Shown piece by piece: positions 53,605-62,477 of a stretch of 64,000 nucleotides of DNA. The translations under genes were made by a program, and so were the position numbers. The notes beneath the pieces are model-generated. The model made no database searches. It was given only the letters and a program-made list of their open reading frames with translations, and had not been told where the DNA came from. The DNA comes from CALARM01 sp964431735 (GTDB taxonomy: Bacteria; Vulcanimicrobiota; SpSt-956; JAKJGF01). The stretch's first letter is position 1. Every line of letters begins with the position of its first letter. The DNA is taken from positions 1 to 64,000 of the forward strand of contig CAYSLJ010000004.1 of the NCBI GenBank assembly GCA_964431735.1, in the 5' to 3' direction.

Positions 53605-54492
53605 ATGAACAGATTTACCTTTATAACAGTAATTTTAATATTATTCTTCCTGTTTCCCTGTGTGATACAGGCCGGAGAACCTGTATCTGTAAAAGGAACT
53701 ATAGTGAAGATTGACGTTTCAGGGATGATACTTAAAAAAGCAGATGCCAGAGAGATCAACTTTCACCTTTCTGATAAAACTATTTTTGTAAAAGAAAACC
53801 TGAGCTGTACTGTCGATGATTTTATTCTTGGCGATAGTGTGTATTGTTTTTACGATCCTTCTGTTTCATCTAAAGAATTACTTGCTTTAGTAGATAGTAA
53901 AAGCGGAGACTCTATGTCCGGTGAAACAAACAGTAACTGGCTATTACTCCTTCAAAAAGCTTTTTACGGAGAAAAGGAATCTTTAAGAGGAACTGTAAAA
54001 AAGATTATAAAAGGAGAGTCTATAGTAAGAATTCTCACTGAAAATAATCAAGAAGAAGAGTTATATATAATGAAGGATCTTTTATTCTTTGATCAAAACC
54101 GTCTCATGGACTTTTCATGGGAGAGATTAAAAAAAGGAATTATTCTGGAAGTTATTGCCTACAGGAAAGATAAAAGATTGAATGTTTTTTACGTAGAACT
54201 CTGTGGTAGTGTAAAGAATAACAGGGTCACCAGTAAATTCGGTACTTTTACCGGTGAAATATCCTGGGTAGACCTTAAAAATCAGATAGTTGAAATAAAA
54301 AATTCTGGAGCAAAAAAAATGAAATTTAAAATTACAGGTGATACAGTACTTTTTAACTGGGATATATGTGAACATATAGAATTCAAAGATTTACTTAAAG
54401 GACAGAAAGTAAAAATAGAAAGTATTATTTCACTGAATAATACAGGTGAGGCTATTATTTTAGAAGTTGGCGATCAGGAGCTTTATTATTAA
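53605..54492 (+). CDS. Exported protein of unknown function
   Basis: 295 aa with a signal peptide (MNRFTFITVILILFFLFPCVIQAGEP). The mature part carries repeated short beta modules of the DUF5666-like kind: VSVKGTIVKIDVSGMILKKADAREINFHLSDKTIF, LRGTVKKIIKGESIVRILTENNQEEELYI and GEISWVDLKNQIVEIKNSGAKKMKFKITGDTVLFN, perhaps three OB-like units. No catalytic motif. I chose ATG 53605, since the longer frame from 53497 is encoded by the preceding hairpin. It lies just upstream of rpsO. Function unknown. Confidence 0.75.
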   Translation: MNRFTFITVILILFFLFPCVIQAGEPVSVKGTIVKIDVSGMILKKADAREINFHLSDKTIFVKENLSCTVDDFILGDSVYCFYDPSVSSKELLALVDSKSGDSMSGETNSNWLLLLQKAFYGEKESLRGTVKKIIKGESIVRILTENNQEEELYIMKDLLFFDQNRLMDFSWERLKKGIILEVIAYRKDKRLNVFYVELCGSVKNNRVTSKFGTFTGEISWVDLKNQIVEIKNSGAKKMKFKITGDTVLFNWDICEHIEFKDLLKGQKVKIESIISLNNTGEAIILEVGDQELYY

Positions 54493-54561
54493 TAGCTATT
54501 GATATTCTTAAAATAAAAGTCAGAACGATAAAAACTGATAGGAATGGAGGTGTGTGAAGGA

Positions 54562-54831
54562 ATGGCACTTCTTAAAGAAGAAAAACAGACAATAATCGAT
54601 GAGTATAAGAAGCATGAGAGAGATACCGGATCTGCAGATGTTCAGATAGCTTTGCTTACAAAACAGATAAACAAGCTGACAGAACATCTGACAAGTTTTA
54701 AGAAAGATCATCATTCTCGCAGAGGTCTTCTTATGAAGGTTGGTCGCAGAAGAAGACTGTTAAATTATCTCAAAAACGTTGATCTGGAGAAATACCGCGG
54801 TCTCATAAAGAAGTTAGGATTGAGAAAATAA
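54562..54831 (+). CDS. rpsO: Ribosomal protein S15
   Basis: 89-aa small-subunit protein binding 16S rRNA helices 20-22. Conserved features: IIDEYKKHERDTGSADVQIALLTKQINKLTEHLTSFKKDHHSRRGLLMKVGRRRRLLNYLK and LIKKLGLRK at the end. ATG 54562 gives the standard length with GGAGGTG 10 bases ahead. The pnp gene follows, as in most bacteria. Confidence 0.97.
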   Translation: MALLKEEKQTIIDEYKKHERDTGSADVQIALLTKQINKLTEHLTSFKKDHHSRRGLLMKVGRRRRLLNYLKNVDLEKYRGLIKKLGLRK

Positions 54832-54836
54832 AATAA

Positions 54837-54897
54837 GAGCTGGTATAGTTTTACTGAGTTTTCAATCTGATTACTTTACCTGTACCAGCTTTGTTTT
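54837..54897 (+). terminator. Terminator-like hairpin after rpsO
   Basis: AGCTGGTATAG pairs with CTGTACCAGCT, followed by TTGTTTTT. Further pairing between GTTTTAC and GTAAAG-like bases is possible. The right side overlaps a dispersed repeat containing TACTGACCTGAGCATAAG (54898-54915), also at 42757-42774. Confidence 0.7.
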
Positions 54898-54941
54898 TAC
54901 TGACCTGAGCATAAGATAAAATTATTTTAAGGTAGTTTATT

Positions 54942-55036
54942 TAAATAATTTAAGGGTATAGGAATTTTCATTTTTAATGGCGTAAAGTAAAGCTTTAGAT
55001 GAAGATTAAGTAGAAGCAGTTTATCTAAATAATTTA
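54942..55036 (+). repeat. About 90-bp dispersed repeat, copy 2
   Basis: Bounded by AGTTTATTTAAATAATTTA and AGTTTATCTAAATAATTTA, near-identical direct repeats. The inner part matches 44247-44336, so each end may be recombination-prone. Confidence 0.75.
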
Positions 55037-55076
55037 TTGAATATTATTATAGAGAATAAAAATTTAAGAAGGAGGT

Positions 55077-55175
55077 AAACCTGGCTTGTTTTCCTTCCTT
55101 ATTTTCTGTTTTGCAGGAAAAGGGATTAATTTGATAATCAGTCTATTGCCGGCGATTTGATATGAAGCCAGGTTT
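55077..55175 (+). promoter_or_regulatory. Long-range stem in the pnp leader
   Basis: AAACCTGGCTT (55077-55087) is perfectly complementary to 55165-55175, 17 bases before the pnp start. GGAGG at 55071 sits beside the left arm. In other bacteria a leader hairpin upstream of pnp is the target for PNPase autoregulation, so this is a candidate (inference). Confidence 0.5.
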
Positions 55176-55191
55176 TAATTAAAGGTCAATT

Positions 55192-57585
55192 ATGGTAGAA
55201 GAAATTGGAAATGAAGGACAGAAGGTACAGGAAACAACTGAACATATTGAAATAAAAAAAGAACTTCAGATAGAAGAAGTAGTAAATGGTAATGAAATAC
55301 TGGTTGAAGCAAAGATTGCAGGCAGAAGTCTCATGTTGCAGACAGGAACTCTGGCCAAACAGGCAAATGGCGCTGTTGTTGTAAGATACGATGACAGTTT
55401 GATCCTTGCCACAAGTGTTGCATCAGATAAACCTAAAGAAGGAATAGATTTTTTCCCTCTCACAGTTAATTATGAAGCAAAATTATATGCCGCAGGAAAG
55501 ATACCGGGCGGATTTTTTAAACGTGAAGGAAAACCGAGCGAAGATTCTATTCTTGCCTGCCGTTTGATTGACAGGCCCATAAGGCCTCTTTTCCCTGAAG
55601 GGCTCAGAAATGAAGTTCAAATTGTTACTCTTGTACTCTCAAGAGATGCAAATGAACCGGATATTGTTGCTTTAATAGCAGCATCGGCTGCCCTGTGTGT
55701 TTCCGATATACCTTTTTACGGTCCTGTCGGAGGAGTAAGGATTGGTCTTATAGATAATGAACTGATAATCAATCCTACAAGTGAACAACTCCTGAAAAGT
55801 GACCTTGATCTGGTAGTGTCAGGTACTAGAGATGCCATAACAATGGTTGAAGCCAGATCAAATGAGGTATCGGAAGAAACTATAATAAATGCTATAGAAA
55901 AAGCCCATGAAGTTATAAAAGATATAGTAAAATTACAGGAACGTCTTATGGAATTAGCAGGTAAACCTAAAGCTGAATTCCCGCTTTTTCAACACAATAA
56001 AACCCTTGAAAAATTAATGAGAGAACATTTCTGTCAGGAACTTCTGGAATCTATGCAGATCAAGAAAAAACAGGAAAGGCTCAATGCCATAGATAAGATT
56101 AAACCGGAAAGACTTATACCTGTTGTAGAACAATTTCCTGATGAAGAAGAACGTAAAACATTACTTGAACTGCTGACAGCAGAAAAACCACTTGATTTTA
56201 ATATGATCCTGGATATATTAAAAGAAGAACAGCTCAGGGAACTTGTTTTAGATGAAGGTAAACGTCCTGATGGACGTGGTTTTGATGAAATAAGACCTCT
56301 TGATATAAAGGTCGGTCTTCTGCCCAGAACACATGGGACAGGACTGTTTACCAGAGGTGAAACTCAGGTAATGACAGTACTCACACTCGGTACTATAAGT
56401 GAAGTTCAGATAATAGATGACCTTCGTCTTGAAGAATCCAAGAAGTTTATGCATCAATATAATTTCCTGCCATTCTGTGTCGGTGAAACAGGGGGCATGA
56501 GGGGCCCGGGCCGCAGAGAAATAGGGCATGGCGCTCTTGCAGAAAAAGCTCTTACATGTGTAATACCTTCAGAAGAAGATTTTCCCTATACTATTCGTCT
56601 GGTATCAGAAGTACTTGAATCAAACGGTTCTTCTTCTATGGCTAGTGTGTGTGGAAGTACTCTTGCTCTTATGGACGGCGGTGTACCGATTAAAGCACCT
56701 GTGGCAGGTATAGCCATGGGACTTATTACAGGTACTGATAAAAATGTCATATTAACCGATATTCAGGGTTTTGAAGATGCTTTTGGTGAAATGGATTTCA
56801 AGGTTGCAGGTACAAGAGAAGGCATTACTGCTTTACAGATGGATATAAAAATTCGCGGTATCTCCAGAGAACTTATGAATCAGGCTTTAGGTAAAGCTAA
56901 AAAAGCAAGATTATTTATACTTGATTTTATACACAGTGCAATGCCTGCTACAAGAGAAGATCTCTCTCCTTATGCTCCAAGGGTCATCAGTATGTCAATA
57001 CATCCGGATAAAATCAGAGAGATTATTGGCCCCGGCGGTAAGATGATAAATAAGATTATAGCAGAAACAGGAGCCAAGATTGACCTTGAAGATGACGGCA
57101 GAGTCTTTATTTCGTCTCCCGATAAGGAAGCTGGGCTTAAAGCCAGAGCTATGATAGAAAATATTATTAAAGATGTAGTAGTGGGAGAAGAATATAAAGG
57201 TAAAGTTGTTAAGATTGCATCTTTTGGCGCTTTTGTTGAGATTGCTCCCGGTAAAGAAGGATTATTACATATTTCTAAACTGTCTTCTAAAAGAGGTGCC
57301 AGAACTGAGGATGTTGTTTCAGTAGGCCAGGAGATTGAAGTAAAGATTGCAGAAATAGATTACCAGGGAAAGATAAATCTCGATCTTAAAAACGGCATGC
57401 CTAAAAGCAGTTATAGCTCTCAGTCCAGACCATCAAGACCAAGAGATAACTCAAGAGGGATGGATAGAGACAGAGATAGAGAGAGGGATAGAGACAGAAG
57501 CAGAAGCAGAGGCCCTGTCAGGGATTCTTCCGGAAGAGGAGACGACAGGTTTGGCAGTGGTTCTATAAGAAATCGCTATAGATAG
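55192..57585 (+). CDS. pnp: Polyribonucleotide nucleotidyltransferase (PNPase)
   Basis: 3'-5' exoribonuclease that uses phosphate, 797 aa. An acidic 30-residue N-terminal extension precedes RNase PH domain 1 (LMLQTGTLAKQANGAVVVRYDDSLILATSVAS...KIPGGFFKREGKPSEDSILACRLIDRPIRPLFPEG). A helical linker and RNase PH domain 2 follow (RPDGRGFDEIRPL, GLFTRGETQVM, SSSMASVCGSTLALMDGGVPI). Then come KH (IREIIGPGGKMINKIIAETGAKIDL) and S1 (GKVVKIASFGAFVEIAPGKEGLLHISKL) domains. The tail is an Arg/Asp/Ser low-complexity stretch (RDRDRERDRDRSRSRG), possibly for RNA or partner binding. Weak AAAGG precedes ATG 55192. Confidence 0.96.
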   Translation: MVEEIGNEGQKVQETTEHIEIKKELQIEEVVNGNEILVEAKIAGRSLMLQTGTLAKQANGAVVVRYDDSLILATSVASDKPKEGIDFFPLTVNYEAKLYAAGKIPGGFFKREGKPSEDSILACRLIDRPIRPLFPEGLRNEVQIVTLVLSRDANEPDIVALIAASAALCVSDIPFYGPVGGVRIGLIDNELIINPTSEQLLKSDLDLVVSGTRDAITMVEARSNEVSEETIINAIEKAHEVIKDIVKLQERLMELAGKPKAEFPLFQHNKTLEKLMREHFCQELLESMQIKKKQERLNAIDKIKPERLIPVVEQFPDEEERKTLLELLTAEKPLDFNMILDILKEEQLRELVLDEGKRPDGRGFDEIRPLDIKVGLLPRTHGTGLFTRGETQVMTVLTLGTISEVQIIDDLRLEESKKFMHQYNFLPFCVGETGGMRGPGRREIGHGALAEKALTCVIPSEEDFPYTIRLVSEVLESNGSSSMASVCGSTLALMDGGVPIKAPVAGIAMGLITGTDKNVILTDIQGFEDAFGEMDFKVAGTREGITALQMDIKIRGISRELMNQALGKAKKARLFILDFIHSAMPATREDLSPYAPRVISMSIHPDKIREIIGPGGKMINKIIAETGAKIDLEDDGRVFISSPDKEAGLKARAMIENIIKDVVVGEEYKGKVVKIASFGAFVEIAPGKEGLLHISKLSSKRGARTEDVVSVGQEIEVKIAEIDYQGKINLDLKNGMPKSSYSSQSRPSRPRDNSRGMDRDRDRERDRDRSRSRGPVRDSSGRGDDRFGSGSIRNRYR

Positions 57586-57603
57586 TAACTGTTTTTACTG
57601 GTG

Positions 57604-57703
57604 TTTGTACCGTTCTGAAAGCAAAGGAAAGAACGGTAATGCCGGAACTGATATAACTACTGACAGAAAGTTTGTACCATTCCGAAAGTAAAGGAAAGAC
57701 CGG
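57604..57703 (+). repeat. 33-bp repeat, two copies 67 bp apart
   Basis: TTTGTACCGTTCTGAAAG... at 57604-57636 and TTTGTACCATTCCGAAAG... at 57671-57703, with 4 mismatches. The first copy can form a CCGTTCT/AGAACGG hairpin. Confidence 0.6.
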
Positions 57704-57713
57704 AGGAAATTAG

Positions 57714-57795
57714 AGAATGTAATATGTTTTGTGTAAACTGACTGTGGAACGAAATGTTTACAGAGGTTTACACAAAATGTATGGCATATCCGAAT
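57714..57795 (+). mobile_element. MITE-like remnant upstream of the M16 peptidase gene
   Basis: GTTTTGTGTAAAC and GTTTACACAAAAT are inverted arms. The whole segment aligns with 21170-21250 upstream of polA, including AGAGAATGTAA before and CCGAAT/TCGAAT after. Confidence 0.65.
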
Positions 57796-57814
57796 ATTGA
57801 AAGGTTCTACTGGT

Positions 57815-59068
57815 TTGTATTATAAGGAAATTTTACCAAATGGTATGGTAGTAATTACAGAGGAGGCTCCTCTGTTTATGTCAGCATCTATCGGAATATC
57901 ACTTAATACTGGCAGTCGCTATGAAGAACCTGCACAGGCAGGTGTGTCTCATTTTATCGAGCATATTCTGTTTAAAGGCACTCATCGGCGTACTGCCAGG
58001 GAAATTTCTGCTGCCATAGATGCAGTAGGCGGTATTCTCAATGCTTCATGCGGTAAAGAATTTACATGTTTTTATGCAAAAGTGGTAGATAAAGATTTGC
58101 CTCTTGCCCTGGATGTCCTTATGGATATGCTGCTCAATTCGCTCTTTAATTCTGCCGATATAGAGAAAGAAAGAACAGTCATTCTGGAAGAAATAAAATC
58201 TATTGAAGATTCTCCGGGAGACTATATTTTCGATCTATATCTGAAGTCAATGCTTAAAAATCATCCTCTTGCCATTATGACTTCAGGTGACAGAGATTCT
58301 GTGGTTAAGCTTGGTAGAAATGAAATACTGTCATATTTTGAACGGAATTATGTTCCATCTAATATTGTCATTTCCGTGGCAGGTAATATAAAACATGAAG
58401 ATGTTTTAAAGCTTTTAAGAGGTTATGTAACAGATTTTAAAGGTACTGAAAAGGAGACTCATCTGGATGTACCTGTATTTACTCATACTGTAGATGTGAC
58501 GTTCAGAGACTGCGGGCAGGTCCATCTTTCTATGGGATATCCCGGTATATCTGTAAAAGATGAAAGGAGATATACAGGAATTATTCTGGATAATATACTC
58601 GGCGGAACGGCAAGTTCAAGGCTTTTTCAGAAAATACGTGAAGACCTTGGGCTTGCATACAGTGTTTATTCTTTTCAATATAATTTCCTGGATTCAGGGC
58701 TTTTCTCTTTTTATGCAGGCACTTCAGCAGAACATATTAAAGATGTTATAAATCTTATCCTTACAGAGATCGACAGGTTCTGTGAATACGGTATTACAGA
58801 TGAAGATCTGAAAATTGCCAAAAACTATGTCAACGGAGGGATGCTCCTGGGACTTGAAAGTACAAGTAACCGCATGTTTCGTATAGCAAAATCGGAACTG
58901 GTCCATAAACGTATTATTCCTGTAGAAGAAATCCTGGAAAAAATAAATCTTGTTTCCAGAGATGATGTTTTATCACTGGCCCGTTCTATATTTAACAGAG
59001 ACAGACTTTCCATATGCCTTCTCGGCCCGGTGGATAATAATGTGAATTTTTCTGAGTTTATGGCATAG
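57815..59068 (+). CDS. M16-family zinc protease (MlpA/YmxG-like)
   Basis: 417-aa insulinase-type metalloprotease. The inverted zinc motif H46-F-I-E49-H50 (SHFIEHILFKGT) and the downstream glutamate in ERTVILEEIKSIEDSPGDYIFD are present. The second half has LGLAYSVYSFQYNFLDSGLFSFYAGTS, the R/Y substrate-binding region. In Firmicutes the homologue also follows pnp. I chose TTG 57815, which has GAAAGG 10 bases ahead; TTG 57797 is a weaker alternative. A MITE-like remnant lies directly upstream and may have replaced the original leader. Confidence 0.92.
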   Translation: MYYKEILPNGMVVITEEAPLFMSASIGISLNTGSRYEEPAQAGVSHFIEHILFKGTHRRTAREISAAIDAVGGILNASCGKEFTCFYAKVVDKDLPLALDVLMDMLLNSLFNSADIEKERTVILEEIKSIEDSPGDYIFDLYLKSMLKNHPLAIMTSGDRDSVVKLGRNEILSYFERNYVPSNIVISVAGNIKHEDVLKLLRGYVTDFKGTEKETHLDVPVFTHTVDVTFRDCGQVHLSMGYPGISVKDERRYTGIILDNILGGTASSRLFQKIREDLGLAYSVYSFQYNFLDSGLFSFYAGTSAEHIKDVINLILTEIDRFCEYGITDEDLKIAKNYVNGGMLLGLESTSNRMFRIAKSELVHKRIIPVEEILEKINLVSRDDVLSLARSIFNRDRLSICLLGPVDNNVNFSEFMA

Positions 59069-59113
59069 TACCGTAGGAAATTTAACCACTTTTATAAGAT
59101 GCTCTTCGTTAAA

Positions 59114-59245
59114 AGTGAGTGGTGATTAGTGAGTGGTGAGTAAAAGCTCCACTTCACTACTCACTGCTCACTACTCACTGATTTTTATTCTAACAACAAC
59201 GAATTATGAGAATTGTTTTTCCCGTCACCCGTTGCGATTCTCATA
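59114..59245. mobile_element. Composite heptad element, type II
   Basis: GTGAGTG/GTGATTA heptads face CTTCACT/ACTCACT heptads (59114-59180). They are followed by TATGAGAATT (59205-59214) and GATTCTCATA (59236-59245) around CCGTCACCCGTTGC. Same layout as 31495-31652. Confidence 0.7.
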
Positions 59246-59279
59246 TAAAATATTTTTGTGTTACCATAGGAGGTACTTT

Positions 59280-60083
59280 ATGAATCCTGTAAAAATTATA
59301 CTCACAGGCGGATGCGGACAGATGGGGAAACAACTCATAAAAACGTTCAGTGAAGAACAGAATATAGTATTAACAGGGGTTATAGATAAAAAAAATTCAG
59401 GTGTTGATGCAGGTACTGTAGCAGGTATATCTGAGACAGGAGTTAAAATAACAGACAATCTTGAAACAATTCTGAAAAACGCGGATGAGGAAATCATTGT
59501 TGATTTTACCTGTCATGAAGCAGCATGTAAACATATAGAAACAGCTCTCTCTCTGGGGTTTCCCGTGGTTTCCGGAACTACCGGTTTCAGTGACAGAGAA
59601 TTGGAAGATTTTAACAGAGAGGCAAAGGCAAAATCTGTTCCTTTATTTATAGCCCCGAATTTTGCCATAGGAGCAGTATTAATGATAAAATTTGCAGCAA
59701 CTGCTTCCCGTTATTTCTCTTCAGCAGAGATAATAGAACTTCATCATAACAGAAAAAAGGATGCTCCATCCGGAACATCTATATTAACAGCCAGGGAAAT
59801 GCTCGGTAATTTTTCTCCTGCCCCTCCTCTGGTAGAAGAAAAAGAGTTACTTCCTTCTGCTCGTGGAGCCGATATGAATGGCATAAGAATACACAGTGTA
59901 AGGCTTCCGGGATTTGTAGCCCATCAGGAAGTTCTCTTTGGAGGTAAAGGAGAAGTCCTTACCATAAGACATGACACTACGGGAAGGGAATCCTTTATGC
60001 AGGGTGTTATCCTTGCTGTGAAAAAAGTTAAAACTCTGCAACCGGGGCTCACTTTTGGCCTTGATAAATTACTTGAACTTTAA
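59280..60083 (+). CDS. dapB: 4-hydroxy-tetrahydrodipicolinate reductase
   Basis: NAD(P)H-dependent enzyme of the lysine/diaminopimelate pathway, 267 aa. The nucleotide fold GGCGQMGKQL, the family signature ELHHNRKKDAPSGTS (catalytic His and Lys), VSGTTGF and FAPNF-like APNFAIGAVLM are all present. ATG 59280 follows AGGAGGT and gives the normal length; a longer frame from 59133 is encoded by the repeat upstream. Forms a cluster with aspartokinase and dapA. Confidence 0.96.
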   Translation: MNPVKIILTGGCGQMGKQLIKTFSEEQNIVLTGVIDKKNSGVDAGTVAGISETGVKITDNLETILKNADEEIIVDFTCHEAACKHIETALSLGFPVVSGTTGFSDRELEDFNREAKAKSVPLFIAPNFAIGAVLMIKFAATASRYFSSAEIIELHHNRKKDAPSGTSILTAREMLGNFSPAPPLVEEKELLPSARGADMNGIRIHSVRLPGFVAHQEVLFGGKGEVLTIRHDTTGRESFMQGVILAVKKVKTLQPGLTFGLDKLLEL

Positions 60084-60099
60084 AAGGTGGGATTTTTTT

Positions 60100-61308
60100 A
60101 TGAAACTGGTCGTTCAGAAATTCGGTGGAACATCTGTTGCACAGCCTTTATTCCGGGAAAAGGTTGTAGATATGATAATAAAGACAAAAGAAAGAGGTTT
60201 TTTCCCTGTAGTCGTTGTATCTGCATTGAGATATGATATGTGTCCTTATTCGACAGATGCACTTTTAAAACTGGCAGAAGATTTTTCTCATATGGACTGC
60301 AGAGGGGAAATGGATTTACTTTCATCGTGCGGAGAAACTATTGCATGTCCTCTTGTTTCGATGCATCTTATGAAAATAGGTCACAGTGCAAAATCCTTTA
60401 CAGGATTTCAGGCAGGTATTATAACAGATGAACAGTTCGGCCATGCTTCTATAAAAAGAATTGAAACTGATATGTTAAAATCATGGATAGATAAAGGGGT
60501 AATTCCTGTTGTAGCAGGTTTTCAGGGTATTACAGAGGACGGCAATATAACCACCCTTGGAAGGGGAGGTTCCGATACGACTGCTGTAGCTCTCGGACAT
60601 GCCTTCAGTGCCGAAAGGGTTGAATTTTATAAGGAAGTTGACGGTATAATGACATCTGATCCTTATATTGTTTCTTCTGCTGTAAAACTGGATGAAATCG
60701 GATTTGATGAAATAGGAGAGATGACCTGCTGCGGTTCAAAGGTTCTGGAATCCAGTTCTGTAGAAATGGCCAGACGTTTAAATCTTCCTCTCGTAGTAAA
60801 AAATACATTTAATCCGGAAAGCTCAGGTACATATATAGGTGAAAAAACAGATCCGGTGTATTTTACTCACCCCGTCACATCTATAGCCCATATCAGCAAT
60901 GTTGCCCAGATACACATAGAACTTCCTATAGAAGCAAATGGCGGAAAAATAGAGGAAATATTCAACAGTCTTTCCCATAACAGCATAAGCCTTGATTTTA
61001 TAGCCCTTAATCCCAATGATCTTCTTTTTATTGTAGATATGAAACAACTGGAGAAAACATCATTTATCCTTGAAGAACTGGGATGTTCCTTCAGGGTTGT
61101 ACGGAACTGCTCGAAGATTTCCGCAGTGGGAGCCGGTATGAGAGGTATGCCGGGAGTTATGAACAGGGCTTTCAGTGCTTTAAGAAGAGAAGGCATAAAG
61201 GTTCTCTGTTCTACTGATTCCCATATAACGATAGCGTTCCTTGTACAGGGACAGGATGAGAAAAAAACCATAAATGCACTTCATAAGGAATTTATTTGTG
61301 ACGCGTAA
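60100..61308 (+). CDS. dapG: Aspartokinase (DapG-like)
   Basis: Phosphorylates aspartate, the first step towards diaminopimelate, 402 aa. It begins MKLVVQKFGGTSV (substrate and phosphate loop) and contains GFQGITEDGNITTLGRGGSDTTAVALG (kinase core) and VDGIMTSDPYIV. Two ACT domains follow (from about 285), the second with SAVGAGMRGMPGVMNRAFSALRREGIKVLCSTDSHITIAFLV, typical of feedback regulation by lysine or diaminopimelate. Length and context match Bacillus DapG. ATG 60100 follows AAAGGTGGG. The last codons and the TAA are encoded by a GTGACGCGTAACGC heptad repeat. Confidence 0.93.
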   Translation: MKLVVQKFGGTSVAQPLFREKVVDMIIKTKERGFFPVVVVSALRYDMCPYSTDALLKLAEDFSHMDCRGEMDLLSSCGETIACPLVSMHLMKIGHSAKSFTGFQAGIITDEQFGHASIKRIETDMLKSWIDKGVIPVVAGFQGITEDGNITTLGRGGSDTTAVALGHAFSAERVEFYKEVDGIMTSDPYIVSSAVKLDEIGFDEIGEMTCCGSKVLESSSVEMARRLNLPLVVKNTFNPESSGTYIGEKTDPVYFTHPVTSIAHISNVAQIHIELPIEANGGKIEEIFNSLSHNSISLDFIALNPNDLLFIVDMKQLEKTSFILEELGCSFRVVRNCSKISAVGAGMRGMPGVMNRAFSALRREGIKVLCSTDSHITIAFLVQGQDEKKTINALHKEFICDA

Positions 61309-61317
61309 CGCGTGACT
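61298..61317. repeat. GCGTNAC heptads overlapping the dapG stop
   Basis: GTGACGCGTAACGCGTGAC. The TAA in the middle of the array is the stop codon of aspartokinase. Confidence 0.75.
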
Positions 61318-61357
61318 GGTAACACATTAAAGGTTACTGTAAAAATAAGGAGGTGTG

Positions 61358-61425
61358 ATGTGAGTAGTGAATACTGAAATAGTGAGATGACTTTTCACTT
61401 TTCACTTTTCACTTTTCACTTTTCA
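61358..61425. repeat. TTTTCAC heptad array providing the rtcA start
   Basis: GTGAGTAGTGAATACTGAA faces five TTTTCAC units in tandem. The last unit ends TTTTCATG, whose ATG starts rtcA. Confidence 0.8.
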
Positions 61426-62453
61426 TGATATCCATAGACGGATCCTTCTGTGAAGGAGGGGGGCAGATAGTCAGAAATGCCCTGGCTCTTTCAACCATAA
61501 CAGGCAGAGCTTTTGAAATTACGGATATAAGAAAGGGCAGAAATAAACCGGGCCTCAAGGCCCAGCATGTTCATGCCGTTAAAGCTCTTAAAGAACTCTG
61601 TAATGCAACAGTTAAAGGAGACTCTGAAGGTTCTCTGTATCTGTCATATAACCCTTCCGTTATAGAAGGTAAGGACTTGAATGTTTCTATAGGCACTGCA
61701 GGTTCGATAACCCTTTTATTGCAGGCTCTCCTCCTTCCATGTCTTTATTCGAATAAAGCTATGGTTATTAATCTCAGAGGAGGAACAGATGTTAAATGGG
61801 CAATGCCTTTTGATTATTTTAAACAGGTTTATCTACCTTATTTAAAAGGTTCTGTGAAAGCACAGCTGTTTAAAAGAGGATATTATCCGAAAGGAGGGGG
61901 AGAAGTAACCATAGAGATAAATCCTTCCTTCAAAAAGTCACCTTTGGAAGTGACACTCAGAGGAGAACTGATAAATATACATGGCATAGTGAATTCTTCT
62001 TCCGAACTGGAAGCAAAATCGGTAGGAAAGAGAATTGCTGAAAGCGCTTTTAATGTTTTAAGAGATAATGGATATAAGGCCAGTATAGATGTTCAATATT
62101 CCATTACCAGGTCGACAGGCTGCGGAATAGTTTTATGGGCACAATTTAAAAATGATTCATCATGGCCTGTTATAACAGGTGCCGATAAGCTGGGAGAAAG
62201 AGGAGTTACATCCGAAGAAATAGGGAAGAAGGCAGCAAAAAAACTTCTGGAAAGAATCAGATGCAATGCTCCTGTAGACGAGCATCTGGCAGATAATCTC
62301 ATTATTCTTCTTGCCCTCAGCGGAGGAAAAATAAAGGTAGAAAAAATAAGCAATCATACAAGATCAGCCATATATGTGGCAGAAAAATTTCTTGGGAAAA
62401 TTTTTGATGTAAATATTGAAGAAAATATTGTATCGGTGAAGAGTGAGTCGTGA
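61425..62453 (+). CDS. rtcA: RNA 3'-terminal phosphate cyclase
   Basis: Converts RNA 3'-phosphate ends to 2',3'-cyclic phosphates with ATP, 342 aa. It begins ISIDGSFCEGGGQIVRNALALSTITG and has RKGRNKPGLKAQHVHAVKAL, GTAGSITLLLQALL, RGGTDVKWAMPFDYF and PKGGGEV. The catalytic histidine is H287 in PVDEHLADNLIILLAL. The form is close to archaeal RtcA. No ribosome site precedes ATG 61425, which is formed by a heptad repeat, and the stop TGA lies in another heptad repeat. It separates aspartokinase from dapA, so it looks like a later insertion. No rtcB or rtcR is nearby. Confidence 0.95.
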   Translation: MISIDGSFCEGGGQIVRNALALSTITGRAFEITDIRKGRNKPGLKAQHVHAVKALKELCNATVKGDSEGSLYLSYNPSVIEGKDLNVSIGTAGSITLLLQALLLPCLYSNKAMVINLRGGTDVKWAMPFDYFKQVYLPYLKGSVKAQLFKRGYYPKGGGEVTIEINPSFKKSPLEVTLRGELINIHGIVNSSSELEAKSVGKRIAESAFNVLRDNGYKASIDVQYSITRSTGCGIVLWAQFKNDSSWPVITGADKLGERGVTSEEIGKKAAKKLLERIRCNAPVDEHLADNLIILLALSGGKIKVEKISNHTRSAIYVAEKFLGKIFDVNIEENIVSVKSES

Positions 62454-62477
62454 GTCGTGAAAAGTGAAGAGTGAGTA
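62441..62477. repeat. GTGAGTC/GTGAAAA heptads at the rtcA end
   Basis: GAGTCGTGAGTCGTGAAAAG units. The rtcA stop TGA (62451-62453) falls inside them. Inverse of the arrays upstream of rtcA. Confidence 0.75.
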
